Shown piece by piece: positions 23,301 through 31,129 of a DNA stretch of 64,000 nt; positions within the stretch are counted from its first letter, which is position 1, and each line of letters starts with the position of its first letter. The notes under the pieces are model-generated. The model ran no database searches. It saw only the letters and a list, made by a program, of their open reading frames with translations, and was not told the DNA's origin. Origin of the DNA: a bacterium A37T11 (GTDB lineage Bacteria > Bacteroidota > Bacteroidia > Sphingobacteriales > Sphingobacteriaceae). Both the position numbers and the translations under genes were made by a program. The stretch lies in NCBI GenBank assembly GCA_900109895.1, contig FOBR01000001.1:62001-126000 (forward strand), in the 5' to 3' direction.

Positions 23301-23942
23301 ATGAGAACCCCAAAATTAATCAGTAATTACAAGCACTTGAGCGATGCAGACCTTGCATCCTTAGCTACGCGCACCGCTGATGCATTGCGCACGAACACCA
23401 ACTTCCCTGACCTGAACCCTGCGTTTGCCGAATATGAGGTGGCGGCGCTTGATTATGTGGCCAAGCAGGGTATCACCGCCAACAGGAATGCCAGTGCCCA
23501 GCAGAAGAAAGAAAAGGATGAAGCCCGTGACACACTGGTCATCATGATGCGAAGGGCGGCCAGTTATATCAACAACTTTACCAATGTAAGCTCTATTCAG
23601 CTAAGTTCAGGATTCCTGCCCGTGGCTGACGCGAAGAGCGTGGGAAGCCCGGGAACACCGGCCTGGAGCCGGATTCGGCCTTCTTCCCGGCCGGCCGAGA
23701 TCTTGCTTGATTTTCCGGCTGTACCCGAGGCTTATGACTACGAGATGCAGATTGCCTGGGAACGCGATGCAGAAAACCAGCTGATCTGGCAGGCCGCTGG
23801 CAGCAATTCAAACTCGCGCGGCAATTTTTATACGCCTGTGCAGGATGCCACCAAATACTTTTTCAGGGTCCGCGCACGCAACAAGCGCGGCATCAGCGGG
23901 TGGAGCCCGGTATCATCACTTATTGCCCAGGTCGATGCGTAG
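23301..23942 (+). CDS. Fibronectin type III-like protein
   Basis: 213 residues, no signal peptide. The N-terminal ~100 residues are helical (LSDADLASLATRTADALRTN, KKEKDEARDTLVIMMRRAAS, YINNFTNVSS). The C-terminal part (about 125-212) looks like one fibronectin type III domain: RPAEILLDFPAVPEAYDYEM, QIAWERDAENQLIWQAAGSN, KYFFRVRARNKRGISGWSPV, with the family's Y-x-F-R-V-R-A-x-N and G-x-S-x-W-S-P motifs. Its stop overlaps the next ATG by 8 bases. Function unknown; a binding or scaffold role is inferred. Confidence 0.7.
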   Translation: MRTPKLISNYKHLSDADLASLATRTADALRTNTNFPDLNPAFAEYEVAALDYVAKQGITANRNASAQQKKEKDEARDTLVIMMRRAASYINNFTNVSSIQLSSGFLPVADAKSVGSPGTPAWSRIRPSSRPAEILLDFPAVPEAYDYEMQIAWERDAENQLIWQAAGSNSNSRGNFYTPVQDATKYFFRVRARNKRGISGWSPVSSLIAQVDA

Positions 23943-24423
23943 CGGGTTTATCGTGGCTGCACTGTTGGCAATGGCCTGCAGCAGCGCGCGCCATTTGCAG
24001 TCAAGCCGTAGTCAGCAACGCGAAAGTACCAGCTATAGCTCCGTGAACACGGGTTTGAGCTACGCCGATACCTTGTTGGAGACGCTGTTGCACCGGGGCT
24101 ATTCCAGGCAGGGAGCGGTGCTGATACAGCCTTCAGGAACGTTCAGTTATCGCCCGGATTCGGGCTTCACCGGAAAGGCCTCTCTGTTGCTTAGCTACCA
24201 GCAGGAATCGTCAGAGGCCGATTCACTAAAGCGTACCGGCAACCGCACGGTATCCGCAACGGCGGCGGTGACGAGTGACAGCAGCCATACGGTAAAGGAG
24301 CAAGCGGCAACGGAACAACTGCGGACAGCGAAAGCCGGGCCGGGTTGGGCCTGGTGGCTGTTGGGTATACCGGCGCTGGTACTTGGGCTTGCGGTTTGGG
24401 TATGGCGAAAGCGGTTCGGGTGA
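23935..24423 (+). CDS. Small lipoprotein with C-terminal membrane helix
   Basis: 162 residues from the ATG at 23935, chosen because it opens a clear lipoprotein signal (MRSGFIVAALLAMACSSARH, acylated Cys at 15); the frame continues upstream but only as the shadow of the previous gene. The middle is Ser/Gln/Thr-rich and periplasmic (SRSQQRESTSYSSVN, YQQESSEADSLKRTGNRTVS). A membrane helix (WAWWLLGIPALVLGLAVWVW) and a basic tail end the protein. An acylated N-terminus plus a C-terminal helix could bridge two membranes. Last gene of the cluster. Confidence 0.65.
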   Translation: MRSGFIVAALLAMACSSARHLQSSRSQQRESTSYSSVNTGLSYADTLLETLLHRGYSRQGAVLIQPSGTFSYRPDSGFTGKASLLLSYQQESSEADSLKRTGNRTVSATAAVTSDSSHTVKEQAATEQLRTAKAGPGWAWWLLGIPALVLGLAVWVWRKRFG

Positions 24424-24499
24424 TAAACCCGTATGGGTTTTTGCCGTACCGGTAAGGTTATTTGCCAGGCCGGTATGGGTTTGCACCCGGCCCAGGCCG

Positions 24500-24533
24500 G
24501 TTCACGGCGTTCCCATTTAGGAACGCCGTGAAC
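24500..24533. terminator. 14-bp perfect hairpin within the array
   Basis: GTTCACGGCGTTCC (24500-24513) pairs perfectly with GGAACGCCGTGAAC (24520-24533) around CATTTA. It follows the lipoprotein gene by 77 bases. No T-run follows directly, so it is either part of the terminator region or a special unit of the repeat array. Confidence 0.55.
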
Positions 24534-24542
24534 GTATGAAGG

Positions 24543-24586
24543 GTTAGCGGAAAACCGGTTTCGGTTCACCGCTAACTCTTTTTGTT
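24543..24586 (+). terminator. Probable terminator of the envelope cluster
   Basis: GTTAGCGG (24543-24550) pairs with CCGCTAAC (24569-24576) and is followed by TCTTTTTGTTTT. The loop itself contains AACCGGTTTCGGTT, which can pair further. Fits a rho-independent terminator for the 22008-24423 transcript. Confidence 0.65.
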
Positions 24587-24942
24587 TTATCGTATGCCAA
24601 TGCCGGTATGCCGCAGCATCACACAGGTTGCCGGCATCACCGCCTGATGCCGCCGCAAGCCCGTTGGGTTACGCGATGGATCCCGGCAGGTTACTCGCCG
24701 CTCCCGTTTGTGTTCACTGCAAACCTGTGGCCGGTAAGCGGTCATACTGATGGGGTGCGCCGTAAACCCATATGGGAGTACGGTAAAATCATATAGGTTC
24801 ACCACAAGCCTATATGGATTGGCCGGGTACCAGCTTGTGTAAACAGTAAAACCCATTGTGCACACGGTTTATCCGCTTAGGTATGGCATATACCCGCTTG
24901 GGTACAGCATATACCGATATGGGGTTGGTGATCAATTTAAAC

Positions 24943-25269
24943 TTAACTTCTATGAATAATTCCGTAGATCTCTTTCATATAACAGGCCTCAGCCATCAGG
25001 TTAGCCAGTTCCTGAATTTCATAGACGTCAAACGAAAAATGTATTCCTTCAAACGGCGTACGAAGAATAATCTTCTGGGTCCCATCCGGAAAGGGAATAA
25101 GGCAATTGTGCGCAGCCAACCGCTTTGTCATATTTCTAAAGGCTAAAAACTCACCCGTTGAAAAATTGAGCAGAAGATTTTTAAAAGATAGATGTATCAG
25201 CCCATCTGTTTCAGCGATACTTACAAAACCAATTTCGTTTTGCGTTAAGATCTTAAGTTTACCATTCAT
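24943..25269 (-). CDS. Uncharacterised small protein (DUF6686-like)
   Basis: 108 residues, soluble. Beta-rich with the pattern GLIHLSFKNLLLNFSTGEFL followed by AFRNMTKRLAAHNCLIPFPD and a C-terminal helix VYEIQELANLMAEACYMKEI. The layout (short strands, x-x-H-I-x-F-x-N/T, a helix, then E-I-x-x-L-x-x-x-L-x-E-A) recalls DUF6686 proteins, which are of unknown function. Stands alone between the repeat array and a palindrome. Confidence 0.5.
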   Translation of the reverse strand: MNGKLKILTQNEIGFVSIAETDGLIHLSFKNLLLNFSTGEFLAFRNMTKRLAAHNCLIPFPDGTQKIILRTPFEGIHFSFDVYEIQELANLMAEACYMKEIYGIIHRS

Positions 25270-25841
25270 TGATTAATAGGATAAGCTGCCCTGCATTTGT
25301 GCCTGCCTTACCAGCATGATATTCATGCTGGTAAACAGGGCTTGGATGTTAGAAAATAAAATCGTCGTCTTGTGTAACGTTGTAAAGATATTAATTATTT
25401 AGAACGATTATAAATAATAAAAATAGAGTGATTCCTTATGACATTAGGATTACAATTCGGCATGCCATTTACAAATATTTCACTGTACGCTATTTGCTTA
25501 TTTTATAATCTGGTGCTGGTTCACTGTAAACAGATTTCGGTTAAGAACTTACCCAATAAAAAAACATTGGATAGACGCATTTAGAAAAAAATGAAAACGA
25601 ATGTAAAATTGTGTCATCAATTCGTAATATTAAGACAGACAAAAGAAAAAACGTGGTTATAATACCATTTTCAATCATTTTACCTGTTTACAATAAATTT
25701 ATTTTTCGCACTTTTGTAACTAGATTACTACAAGCAAACAGAAATTGATCAAACGGATCATTTCAAAGAAGCAGGACATTTACCCGTCCTTGATTGAAAC
25801 GATTAAGAAAAAAACATTAAGAAAATTTATTACCTCAAACC
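25270..25841. other. AT-rich intergenic region
   Basis: 572 bases with no supported gene. It holds the palindrome at 25302-25339 on the side of the minus-strand gene, a weak -7-like TATCTTTA on the reverse strand near 25380, and CACTTTTG at about 25710 that may serve the plus-strand zinc-ribbon gene. Nothing else recognisable. Confidence 0.5.
25302..25339. promoter_or_regulatory. Operator-like palindrome upstream of the 24943-25269 gene
   Basis: TTACCAGCATGA (25308-25319) and TCATGCTGGTAA (25323-25334) are perfect inverse copies around TAT, and CCTG / CAGG extend the pairing outward. It lies 33 bases before the ATG of the minus-strand gene. It could be a repressor operator or a hairpin in the leader. 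Confidence 0.5.
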
Positions 25842-26030
25842 ATGAAACAAGACCTACATTTCACTGCCGTATGCAGACGCTGTAAGAAAGTTACCGATTA
25901 TCGTGTAAAACGTGGGCCGTTAGCCCAAGCCATTTCGCTGTTTGTTCCGGTCAAGAAATTTTGGTGCCCAAACTGCCACCGCCATTTCCTTTCAATCGGG
26001 ACAGTGACACAAGGTCATTATCATTTATGA
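25842..26030 (+). CDS. Small zinc-ribbon protein
   Basis: 62 residues with two C-x-x-C pairs, VCRRCKKVTDYRVKRG and FWCPNCHRHFLSIG, separated by about 28 residues, forming a likely zinc ribbon; basic (RVKRGPLAQ). No signal peptide. Followed 15 bases later by a terminator. Probably a nucleic-acid or protein-binding small protein; function unknown. Confidence 0.6.
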   Translation: MKQDLHFTAVCRRCKKVTDYRVKRGPLAQAISLFVPVKKFWCPNCHRHFLSIGTVTQGHYHL

Positions 26031-26045
26031 TTTTAATGCATTAAA

Positions 26046-26081
26046 AAAAAGCCCAGCCTCACTTAGGAGTCCGGGCTTTTT
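26046..26081. terminator. Bidirectional terminator
   Basis: AAAAAGCCC pairs with GGGCTTTTT, with inner CTC / GAG pairing around ACTTAG. A-run on one side and T-run on the other let it end both the plus-strand zinc-ribbon gene and the long minus-strand operon that stops at 26145. Confidence 0.8.
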
Positions 26082-26144
26082 AACTTATTAAAGGGTCGGT
26101 TGTTTATCGTAATAGGATTTGGCGCCCAAATAATCGTGGTATAC

Positions 26145-27218
26145 TTATTTTGCTTTCAATACGGCATCAATGATGTGTACGACGCCATTTGATGCAGCAA
26201 AATCACGGTTTACTAAGTGAACTTTGGCAGAATTTCCGACCGCGTCTGTTAGCGTAAGCCGTTCACCGTCAAGAGCGCCATACTCGAGTAATTCACTGTA
26301 GGCATATGTAATCAATACCGGGTGCCCGTAGGTCATTTGAACTGGGACACTACCAACCAGTGCATTACTTGCATAGCGCTCCCCAACGCCTATTCCCACC
26401 CACGTATCAACAGGAACATTGTTTTGTTGTACAAGTGGAATGGATAGATAGTATTCACGCACGAAAACACGGCCTTTCAGCATATGATACTTGACCATTG
26501 CTTCGAGTTCAGCCGGATCAGCTTCTTTGACTGACTGTAGTGTTCCATATCCATATGCCGCCATTGCGCTGTTATCGGGTGCAAACACAGTAAAAATCTC
26601 TCCCCCTTCAAAAACACCCAGCATCCCGGCGCGTGATACTGCTTGTGAAAAAAGTGTCAAATCATCCCTGTTGGTGATCACGGCCATTAGGTTTTCTCCA
26701 GCTGTAGGCGGCAACACCCGATCTATCACATGCAAAATTCCGTTCGTACACAACGCGCTTCGCGTACTAACAAACGCCCCGTTTACCATAAGCACGGTGT
26801 CTTTATTGGTAATGTTGACGCTTCGCTTTACAAAAACCGGATATCCCTGAAGCGTAAGGATTTCTTGCGGATCGTCCAACCGCAAGGTATTGAGACCATG
26901 GTCATCCGCGACAATGTGATAATTTGCCATGTTGCTTACCCAGTCAACAGGACCGGTTAGGGTATTTGGCAGAAAACCTGTTATTCGTTGAAAAGCATCA
27001 TCGCTGGGAGAAAAAACGGTATATTGCCCGTTGGCGGATAGTGTTTTGTCCAACCTGGTCCGTGTTATGGCCGTATTGAAAACAGATAAATTATAATTGT
27101 CACGCAATACATACGTCAGAAGGTTATAGTCTACGTCTCTCAGGTAATCATCAGACGATTCGCAACTGGTCAAACACAGAGCCGACAAAACCAAATAAGA
27201 ACAAATCTTTACTTTCAT
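26145..27218 (-). CDS. FAS1 (fasciclin) lipoprotein 'a', module copy A
   Basis: 357 residues. Lipobox CLTSCESSDD. Two FAS1 domains: about 30-170 (LSVFNTAITRTRLDKTLSAN, YTVFSPSDDAFQ, YHIVADDH, NGILHVIDRVL) and 175-357 (LTLFSQAVSRAGMLGVFEGG, FTVFAPDNSAMAAYG, YHMLKGRVF, NGVVHIIDAVL). The Y-H and N-G-V/I-x-H-x-I/V-D boxes are the FAS1 landmarks. FAS1 folds mediate adhesion and protein or glycan binding at surfaces. It is the last gene of the 18-gene run; equivalents are at 38469 and 60685. Nine-tenths of the length aligns with them. Confidence 0.85.
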   Translation of the reverse strand: MKVKICSYLVLSALCLTSCESSDDYLRDVDYNLLTYVLRDNYNLSVFNTAITRTRLDKTLSANGQYTVFSPSDDAFQRITGFLPNTLTGPVDWVSNMANYHIVADDHGLNTLRLDDPQEILTLQGYPVFVKRSVNITNKDTVLMVNGAFVSTRSALCTNGILHVIDRVLPPTAGENLMAVITNRDDLTLFSQAVSRAGMLGVFEGGEIFTVFAPDNSAMAAYGYGTLQSVKEADPAELEAMVKYHMLKGRVFVREYYLSIPLVQQNNVPVDTWVGIGVGERYASNALVGSVPVQMTYGHPVLITYAYSELLEYGALDGERLTLTDAVGNSAKVHLVNRDFAASNGVVHIIDAVLKAK

Positions 27219-27236
27219 ATCCTTTATGACTAATAA

Positions 27237-28610
27237 TCAATCCATCAAATAACCTGTGGGCAACAATAAATGATCTACAGCATGGATCACCCCATTGACA
27301 GAATAGATCTCCTCTCCCACCAAACCGGCTGGTTCAGCAGTGCTCGATATCACACGGACACGGCCATCATTTAAAAATTCCAAAGGCATCCGATGATAGG
27401 TAGTGACGGTATGGTCTGTCATTGGAAAAATAAGATGCCGTACAATACGGGTATAAACGGCAATCGGATAGTCATTAAGAATCGGCTGTTTAAGATCGTT
27501 ATTAAAGAAAAGTGTAGGATTGCGGTTGCGTGTTTCAGTAAAATTATCTATCCGTCTACCCCAATTGTCGTGATAGTCTAAAAGTGTATCGGTTGCAAAC
27601 TCGCCAACTATACCGTAATACGGTTCCTGCCCAAAAGGCGTGTACAATACTGTAGACGGTCCGCCGCGTTTCATATTGAAGGCGATCAGGTCTTCAAGGG
27701 TATTAAATCCTGCTTGTCGAAACGCATCATCGGTTGGAATAAACCAGGTATTCAGGCTTGCCGAATAGTATCTATCGCTCAATGCATCATAGTGGTTACT
27801 CATATCGTAGTAATCCAGACTATTTCGGTTATACGCCTGTCCATTGGGATGTGAATTATCCGAAGGTGGATATCCATTGGCAGACTCGAACATTTCACGG
27901 TATCGGCCATCGGTATATAGAATCAACTTCGTGTATAAACTAAACCGAGCATCGGCCAGCAATGCTTCCCAGGCAGTGAGCGTGGGCACAGCGACAGTTC
28001 CTGAAATCGGCCAGATGTACCCGTCTTTAGTCGGAATTGCTTGTCCAATACCCAACACTTTATCATTTACAGAAAGCTTATCTTCTGAAATGGCCATGGC
28101 TGCACGGAAATGATAAGGAACGCGCGTTTGGGCATCCAGTTGATACCACAATCCGCCGTAAGCCAACAAACTTTCAGCCATATAGCTATCAGGCTTTGCC
28201 ATCAATTCTTCAGCCGTTATTCTGCCCAGAAATACATACCGCATCAGAAAGGTATCCAACTTCCCGGCAATTGCCTGAGGAATGGAAGCATCGTTCCATC
28301 CTGCGGCGTCCATGGCAGCATTGGTAGGTACAAGCAGTGTGTATTGACCTTTCAGGTCGCCGGTTTCCAGTAAGATCCTGTCCATATTGCTGTGTACCCA
28401 GGCGTTATAAAAAAATGTGTAAGGTGATTGGGCCAACCCCTCCTTTAATGTTACGGTCACTGTATCCGTAAAAGGTACAGCCTCTCCTACAGGTGCCGTT
28501 GTAAAGTCATCGCGCTTACATGCTGACGTTACCATGATGATGATGGCTGCTATGCCAATCCACACATTTTGTCTTATCAAACACATTCTTCTAACTATTA
28601 ATTTCGCCAT
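27237..28610 (-). CDS. FAS1 lipoprotein 'b', module copy A
   Basis: 457 residues; lipobox TSACKRDD. First FAS1-type domain about 55-200 (YTFFYNAWVHSNMDRILLET, YTLLVPTNAAMDAAGW), second about 205-457 (WEALLADARFSLYTKLILYT, LNTWFIPTDDAFRQAGFNTL, LLDYHDNWG, NGVIHAVDHLLLPTGY) with a long Tyr/Asn-rich insert between. Start ATG overlaps the stop of the preceding gene as TAATG. Counterparts: 39580-41010 (intact) and 61809-62878 (broken). Confidence 0.82.
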   Translation of the reverse strand: MAKLIVRRMCLIRQNVWIGIAAIIIMVTSACKRDDFTTAPVGEAVPFTDTVTVTLKEGLAQSPYTFFYNAWVHSNMDRILLETGDLKGQYTLLVPTNAAMDAAGWNDASIPQAIAGKLDTFLMRYVFLGRITAEELMAKPDSYMAESLLAYGGLWYQLDAQTRVPYHFRAAMAISEDKLSVNDKVLGIGQAIPTKDGYIWPISGTVAVPTLTAWEALLADARFSLYTKLILYTDGRYREMFESANGYPPSDNSHPNGQAYNRNSLDYYDMSNHYDALSDRYYSASLNTWFIPTDDAFRQAGFNTLEDLIAFNMKRGGPSTVLYTPFGQEPYYGIVGEFATDTLLDYHDNWGRRIDNFTETRNRNPTLFFNNDLKQPILNDYPIAVYTRIVRHLIFPMTDHTVTTYHRMPLEFLNDGRVRVISSTAEPAGLVGEEIYSVNGVIHAVDHLLLPTGYLMD

Positions 28611-29779
28611 TAATTTTTTAAGGCCTCATCCGGAAGTACCAATACTCCCTGCAGGTCGTGTACAACACCGTTTTCGCAGAGGTTATCGTGCAAATGCTTA
28701 TAAAGGCCATAGCTTACATAGTAATCGGACCAACTATCATAATGCGTGCCCATACCAAGTATATCGGCATCGTTATTAGCCAGAAACACATATCCGGCTG
28801 GCGTGTCACGGCTGGAAACACTCAAGCTATACTGAAAGTCCAACGGATAACCCACGTTCCCGGCACTGTAGCGGTAATAGGTAAAGAAAAACGTTTGGCC
28901 GTTGATAAAAAGGTACTGGCCCATAAAATTCAGATGGTATTGATTGTCTCCCTGCACCGGTTCTGTGTACCAATATTGATATTGTGTATATAGGAAAAAA
29001 TCATAGTCACGTATAAAATAATGTTTATTCCGCAATATGTATGTACCAAACAAACGTGCCCCAATATACTTTGAGGCATCCATCGCCTCAATAGATTCTT
29101 CGGTAATACCGGCCAGCTTAAACCGTTCATTCGAAGGACAGAATACGGTAAACGGGCCTGTGGTCGCAAGTTCATCCCAAAAACCAAATTTCTTCAACCC
29201 GGCAACCAGTACACTATATTCGGGACGTTCATAAAGCCATTGTTGGACTGATTTACCAGGATTGGGTTTCATGACCTTTTCAAGTGTATGGATCACACCG
29301 TTTGAAAACTCCCAATCGGTGTGTTCGGTTAGCGCCCCCGAAAAATAAAAGAGCGGATACTCCCAAGTGTCGCTAACGGCCCGTGAGGCATAAAGTGACG
29401 TTCCGGCCAGGGTCTCAAAACGTACGTCGATTTCATTGATCGGCATATCATCTTCCATCAATCGCATAGGCAAAATATGATAGGCCATAGCATAGCGTAA
29501 ACTGTCACGGTTCAATTGACGGATATCGGCGGGTTTGTATATACCCATATCGTTAAATGCTTTATCGTCAGGAGCCAATACCGTAAACGGGCCCGCAGTA
29601 CCCAATGTATCCAATAAGCCTGTATAATCCAATGCTGTATAAAAAAGCGTAAAATCGAAATTGTTTGCAAGAAATCCGGCCAATGACCGAATCTCGTCAT
29701 TTGGCTTGTTCAGTACAACCTCTTCTTTTTTACAGGCTGACACTAGTAAAACAAAAATAAAAAAAAATCTTATTCTCAT
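28610..29779 (-). CDS. FAS1 lipoprotein 'c', module copy A
   Basis: 389 residues; lipobox VSACKKEE. FAS1 domain 1 about 28-175 (DFTLFYTALDYTGLLDTLGT, FTVLAPDDKAFNDMGI, YHILPMRLME, NGVIHTLEKVM); domain 2 about 178-385 (YSVLVAGLKKFGFWDELATT, FTVFCPSNERFKLAGI, NGVVHDLQGVLVLPD). Aromatic insert near residues 245-300. The equivalent in copy B is 41022-42218; in copy C this gene is deleted. Confidence 0.83.
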   Translation of the reverse strand: MRIRFFFIFVLLVSACKKEEVVLNKPNDEIRSLAGFLANNFDFTLFYTALDYTGLLDTLGTAGPFTVLAPDDKAFNDMGIYKPADIRQLNRDSLRYAMAYHILPMRLMEDDMPINEIDVRFETLAGTSLYASRAVSDTWEYPLFYFSGALTEHTDWEFSNGVIHTLEKVMKPNPGKSVQQWLYERPEYSVLVAGLKKFGFWDELATTGPFTVFCPSNERFKLAGITEESIEAMDASKYIGARLFGTYILRNKHYFIRDYDFFLYTQYQYWYTEPVQGDNQYHLNFMGQYLFINGQTFFFTYYRYSAGNVGYPLDFQYSLSVSSRDTPAGYVFLANNDADILGMGTHYDSWSDYYVSYGLYKHLHDNLCENGVVHDLQGVLVLPDEALKN

Positions 29780-29815
29780 ACTCTCATCTTATGTTTTTTG
29801 GTGTTATGCGTATCA

Positions 29816-31129
29816 TCAGTAAGCAGGCGGGGCAAACTTTCGCTGTACTGCTGTTAGATACACCTCACCGTTAATAATTTCGATGGTATTTACCGTAGCA
29901 AAAGACTTTGGATTGTAAATGCCCGAATGGATATTCACCACCAGATTTGGAAAATTAACCCCTGCGTGATAATTACGGAACAAACACCCAAAGCAACCAT
30001 CGGTATAAATCTTCTGTCCGTTTAACAGGCAATTAATAGCTGCAAAGTTACCATCTACCTCGTCGAGAACACCCCCATAAAGGCCTTGCCCTTCTGACGT
30101 AATAATTGTTCCGCTGTCATAAAAAGCACCTTCTTCCTGAAAAAGGCTTTGCTTCAGATTTAAACCAGGGGCAAGTAAATAGAAGCGTTCCCATAGATCC
30201 GTATGGATCCCATCGTCATCGCCACGCACCCAGAGTGGAAAACTCACATAAGGCCTCGCAGTACCTGACGACAAATCCCGCACGACAGTAGTGAGAAACC
30301 TTCCATCATAGGCCGATGACGCGATCGTTGAATTCTGCAAAACAATGCCATCTTCATAGTAAAAAAAATCCTGCCCGGTATATAAATTCAGAAACACATT
30401 CATGGTATCCCTCACACCTTGCTCAAAGAGGTTGACCCGCATCTTTCCAGTGGGAATTTTTAATTCATTGCCTGCCTGTAAAAATCCTTTTGCACTATAA
30501 TTGTAAAAATTCACATATACCAATGAATCCGATAAAGATAATTTATGGAAATTTTCCCGCCGCAGCAAAATGCCTTTCTCCCGGGTTTTGAAATCCTTCA
30601 TAAGCACATGCATGGTATACACCTCCCCTGCAGTTAAATTAATGGTTGTATCGACCAAAACACTTCTTTTGTTGCGGCTTTCGAGATTAAAGAAAGGTAC
30701 TTCATTTTTAGGACGATATAAAAATACGACGCGGCTGGTGCCTGAAGGAACCTGCGCCCATGAGCTCAAATCAAAACCATTAACCACAGGGCCTGCCAGC
30801 ACCACTTCTTTTCCCGGATACTCCGGATTATCCACCGTGGTACTTACGCCAATGTGCGTGGGGTATGGAGGGGCGTATGTGTCACGCCTATCCAGAAAAT
30901 CCCCGACAATCCCTGCAGAAACAGGCATCCCATTCGCATCAAACTCCGGATTGACAAGCATACACAAATAAGACAAGGTGTCGTCTTTTGCATTTAGTAA
31001 TTGTCTATAATTAAGACTATTGAACACCTTAAGGTAAGCAGGTGCATTCATCGTAGTGTGGGTGATTTTTCTGCAGCCCATCAATGCCGTAGTCAGTAAT
31101 AAAAGAATTATAGCTTTGTTCATAGTCAT
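29816..31129 (-). CDS. Module lipoprotein 'D' (DUF4397-like), copy A
   Basis: 437 residues; lipobox MGCRKITH. Beta-rich. Recurrent motifs: PAYLKVFNSLNYRQ, YLCMLVNPEFDANG, GVSTTVDNPEYPGKEVVLAG, VNGFDLSSWAQVPSGTSRVV, SLVYVNFYNYSAKG, and a tail FATVNTIEIINGEVYLTAVQ. The A-Y-L-K-V-F-N and V-Y-V-N-F-Y-N strands resemble DUF4397 repeats. Highly conserved between module copies (see 42227 and 62911). Function unknown; presumably surface-exposed. Its start overlaps the end of the DUF4397 gene by one base. Confidence 0.7.
   Translation of the reverse strand: MTMNKAIILLLLTTALMGCRKITHTTMNAPAYLKVFNSLNYRQLLNAKDDTLSYLCMLVNPEFDANGMPVSAGIVGDFLDRRDTYAPPYPTHIGVSTTVDNPEYPGKEVVLAGPVVNGFDLSSWAQVPSGTSRVVFLYRPKNEVPFFNLESRNKRSVLVDTTINLTAGEVYTMHVLMKDFKTREKGILLRRENFHKLSLSDSLVYVNFYNYSAKGFLQAGNELKIPTGKMRVNLFEQGVRDTMNVFLNLYTGQDFFYYEDGIVLQNSTIASSAYDGRFLTTVVRDLSSGTARPYVSFPLWVRGDDDGIHTDLWERFYLLAPGLNLKQSLFQEEGAFYDSGTIITSEGQGLYGGVLDEVDGNFAAINCLLNGQKIYTDGCFGCLFRNYHAGVNFPNLVVNIHSGIYNPKSFATVNTIEIINGEVYLTAVQRKFAPPAY

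Larger units (their letters stand above)
24423..24930. repeat. Degenerate tandem array of about 24 units of 21-22 bp
   Basis: Cut at every 21 bases (22 at units 13-15 and 24) the region aligns as repeats of a quasi-palindrome close to GTAAACCCATATGGGTTCAC. Clear units are ATAAACCCGTATGGGTTTTT (24423), CCAGGCCGGTATGGGTTTGC (24465), CGCAAGCCCGTTGGGTTACG (24654), GTAAACCCATATGGGAGTAC (24762), ACAAGCCTATATGGATTGGC (24804), GTTTATCCGCTTAGGTATGG (24867) and ATATACCCGCTTGGGTACAG (24888). The CCC and GGG cores stay in phase for over 500 bp although flanks drift. No reading frame covers it. The even spacing near two helical turns suggests protein binding; iterons, a partition site or decayed mobile repeats are options. 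Confidence 0.65.

Noticed and set aside
22008..24423. Prophage
   Set aside because: No terminase, portal, tail or integrase genes in the window; only a lysis-like resemblance.
24587..24865. Minus-strand 92-codon open frame over the repeat array
   Set aside because: Seven-residue pseudo-periodicity only mirrors the 21-base DNA repeat; no start signal and no partner.
24423..24930. CRISPR array
   Set aside because: Units are contiguous at 21-22 bases without spacers, the repeat is degenerate, and there are no cas genes.
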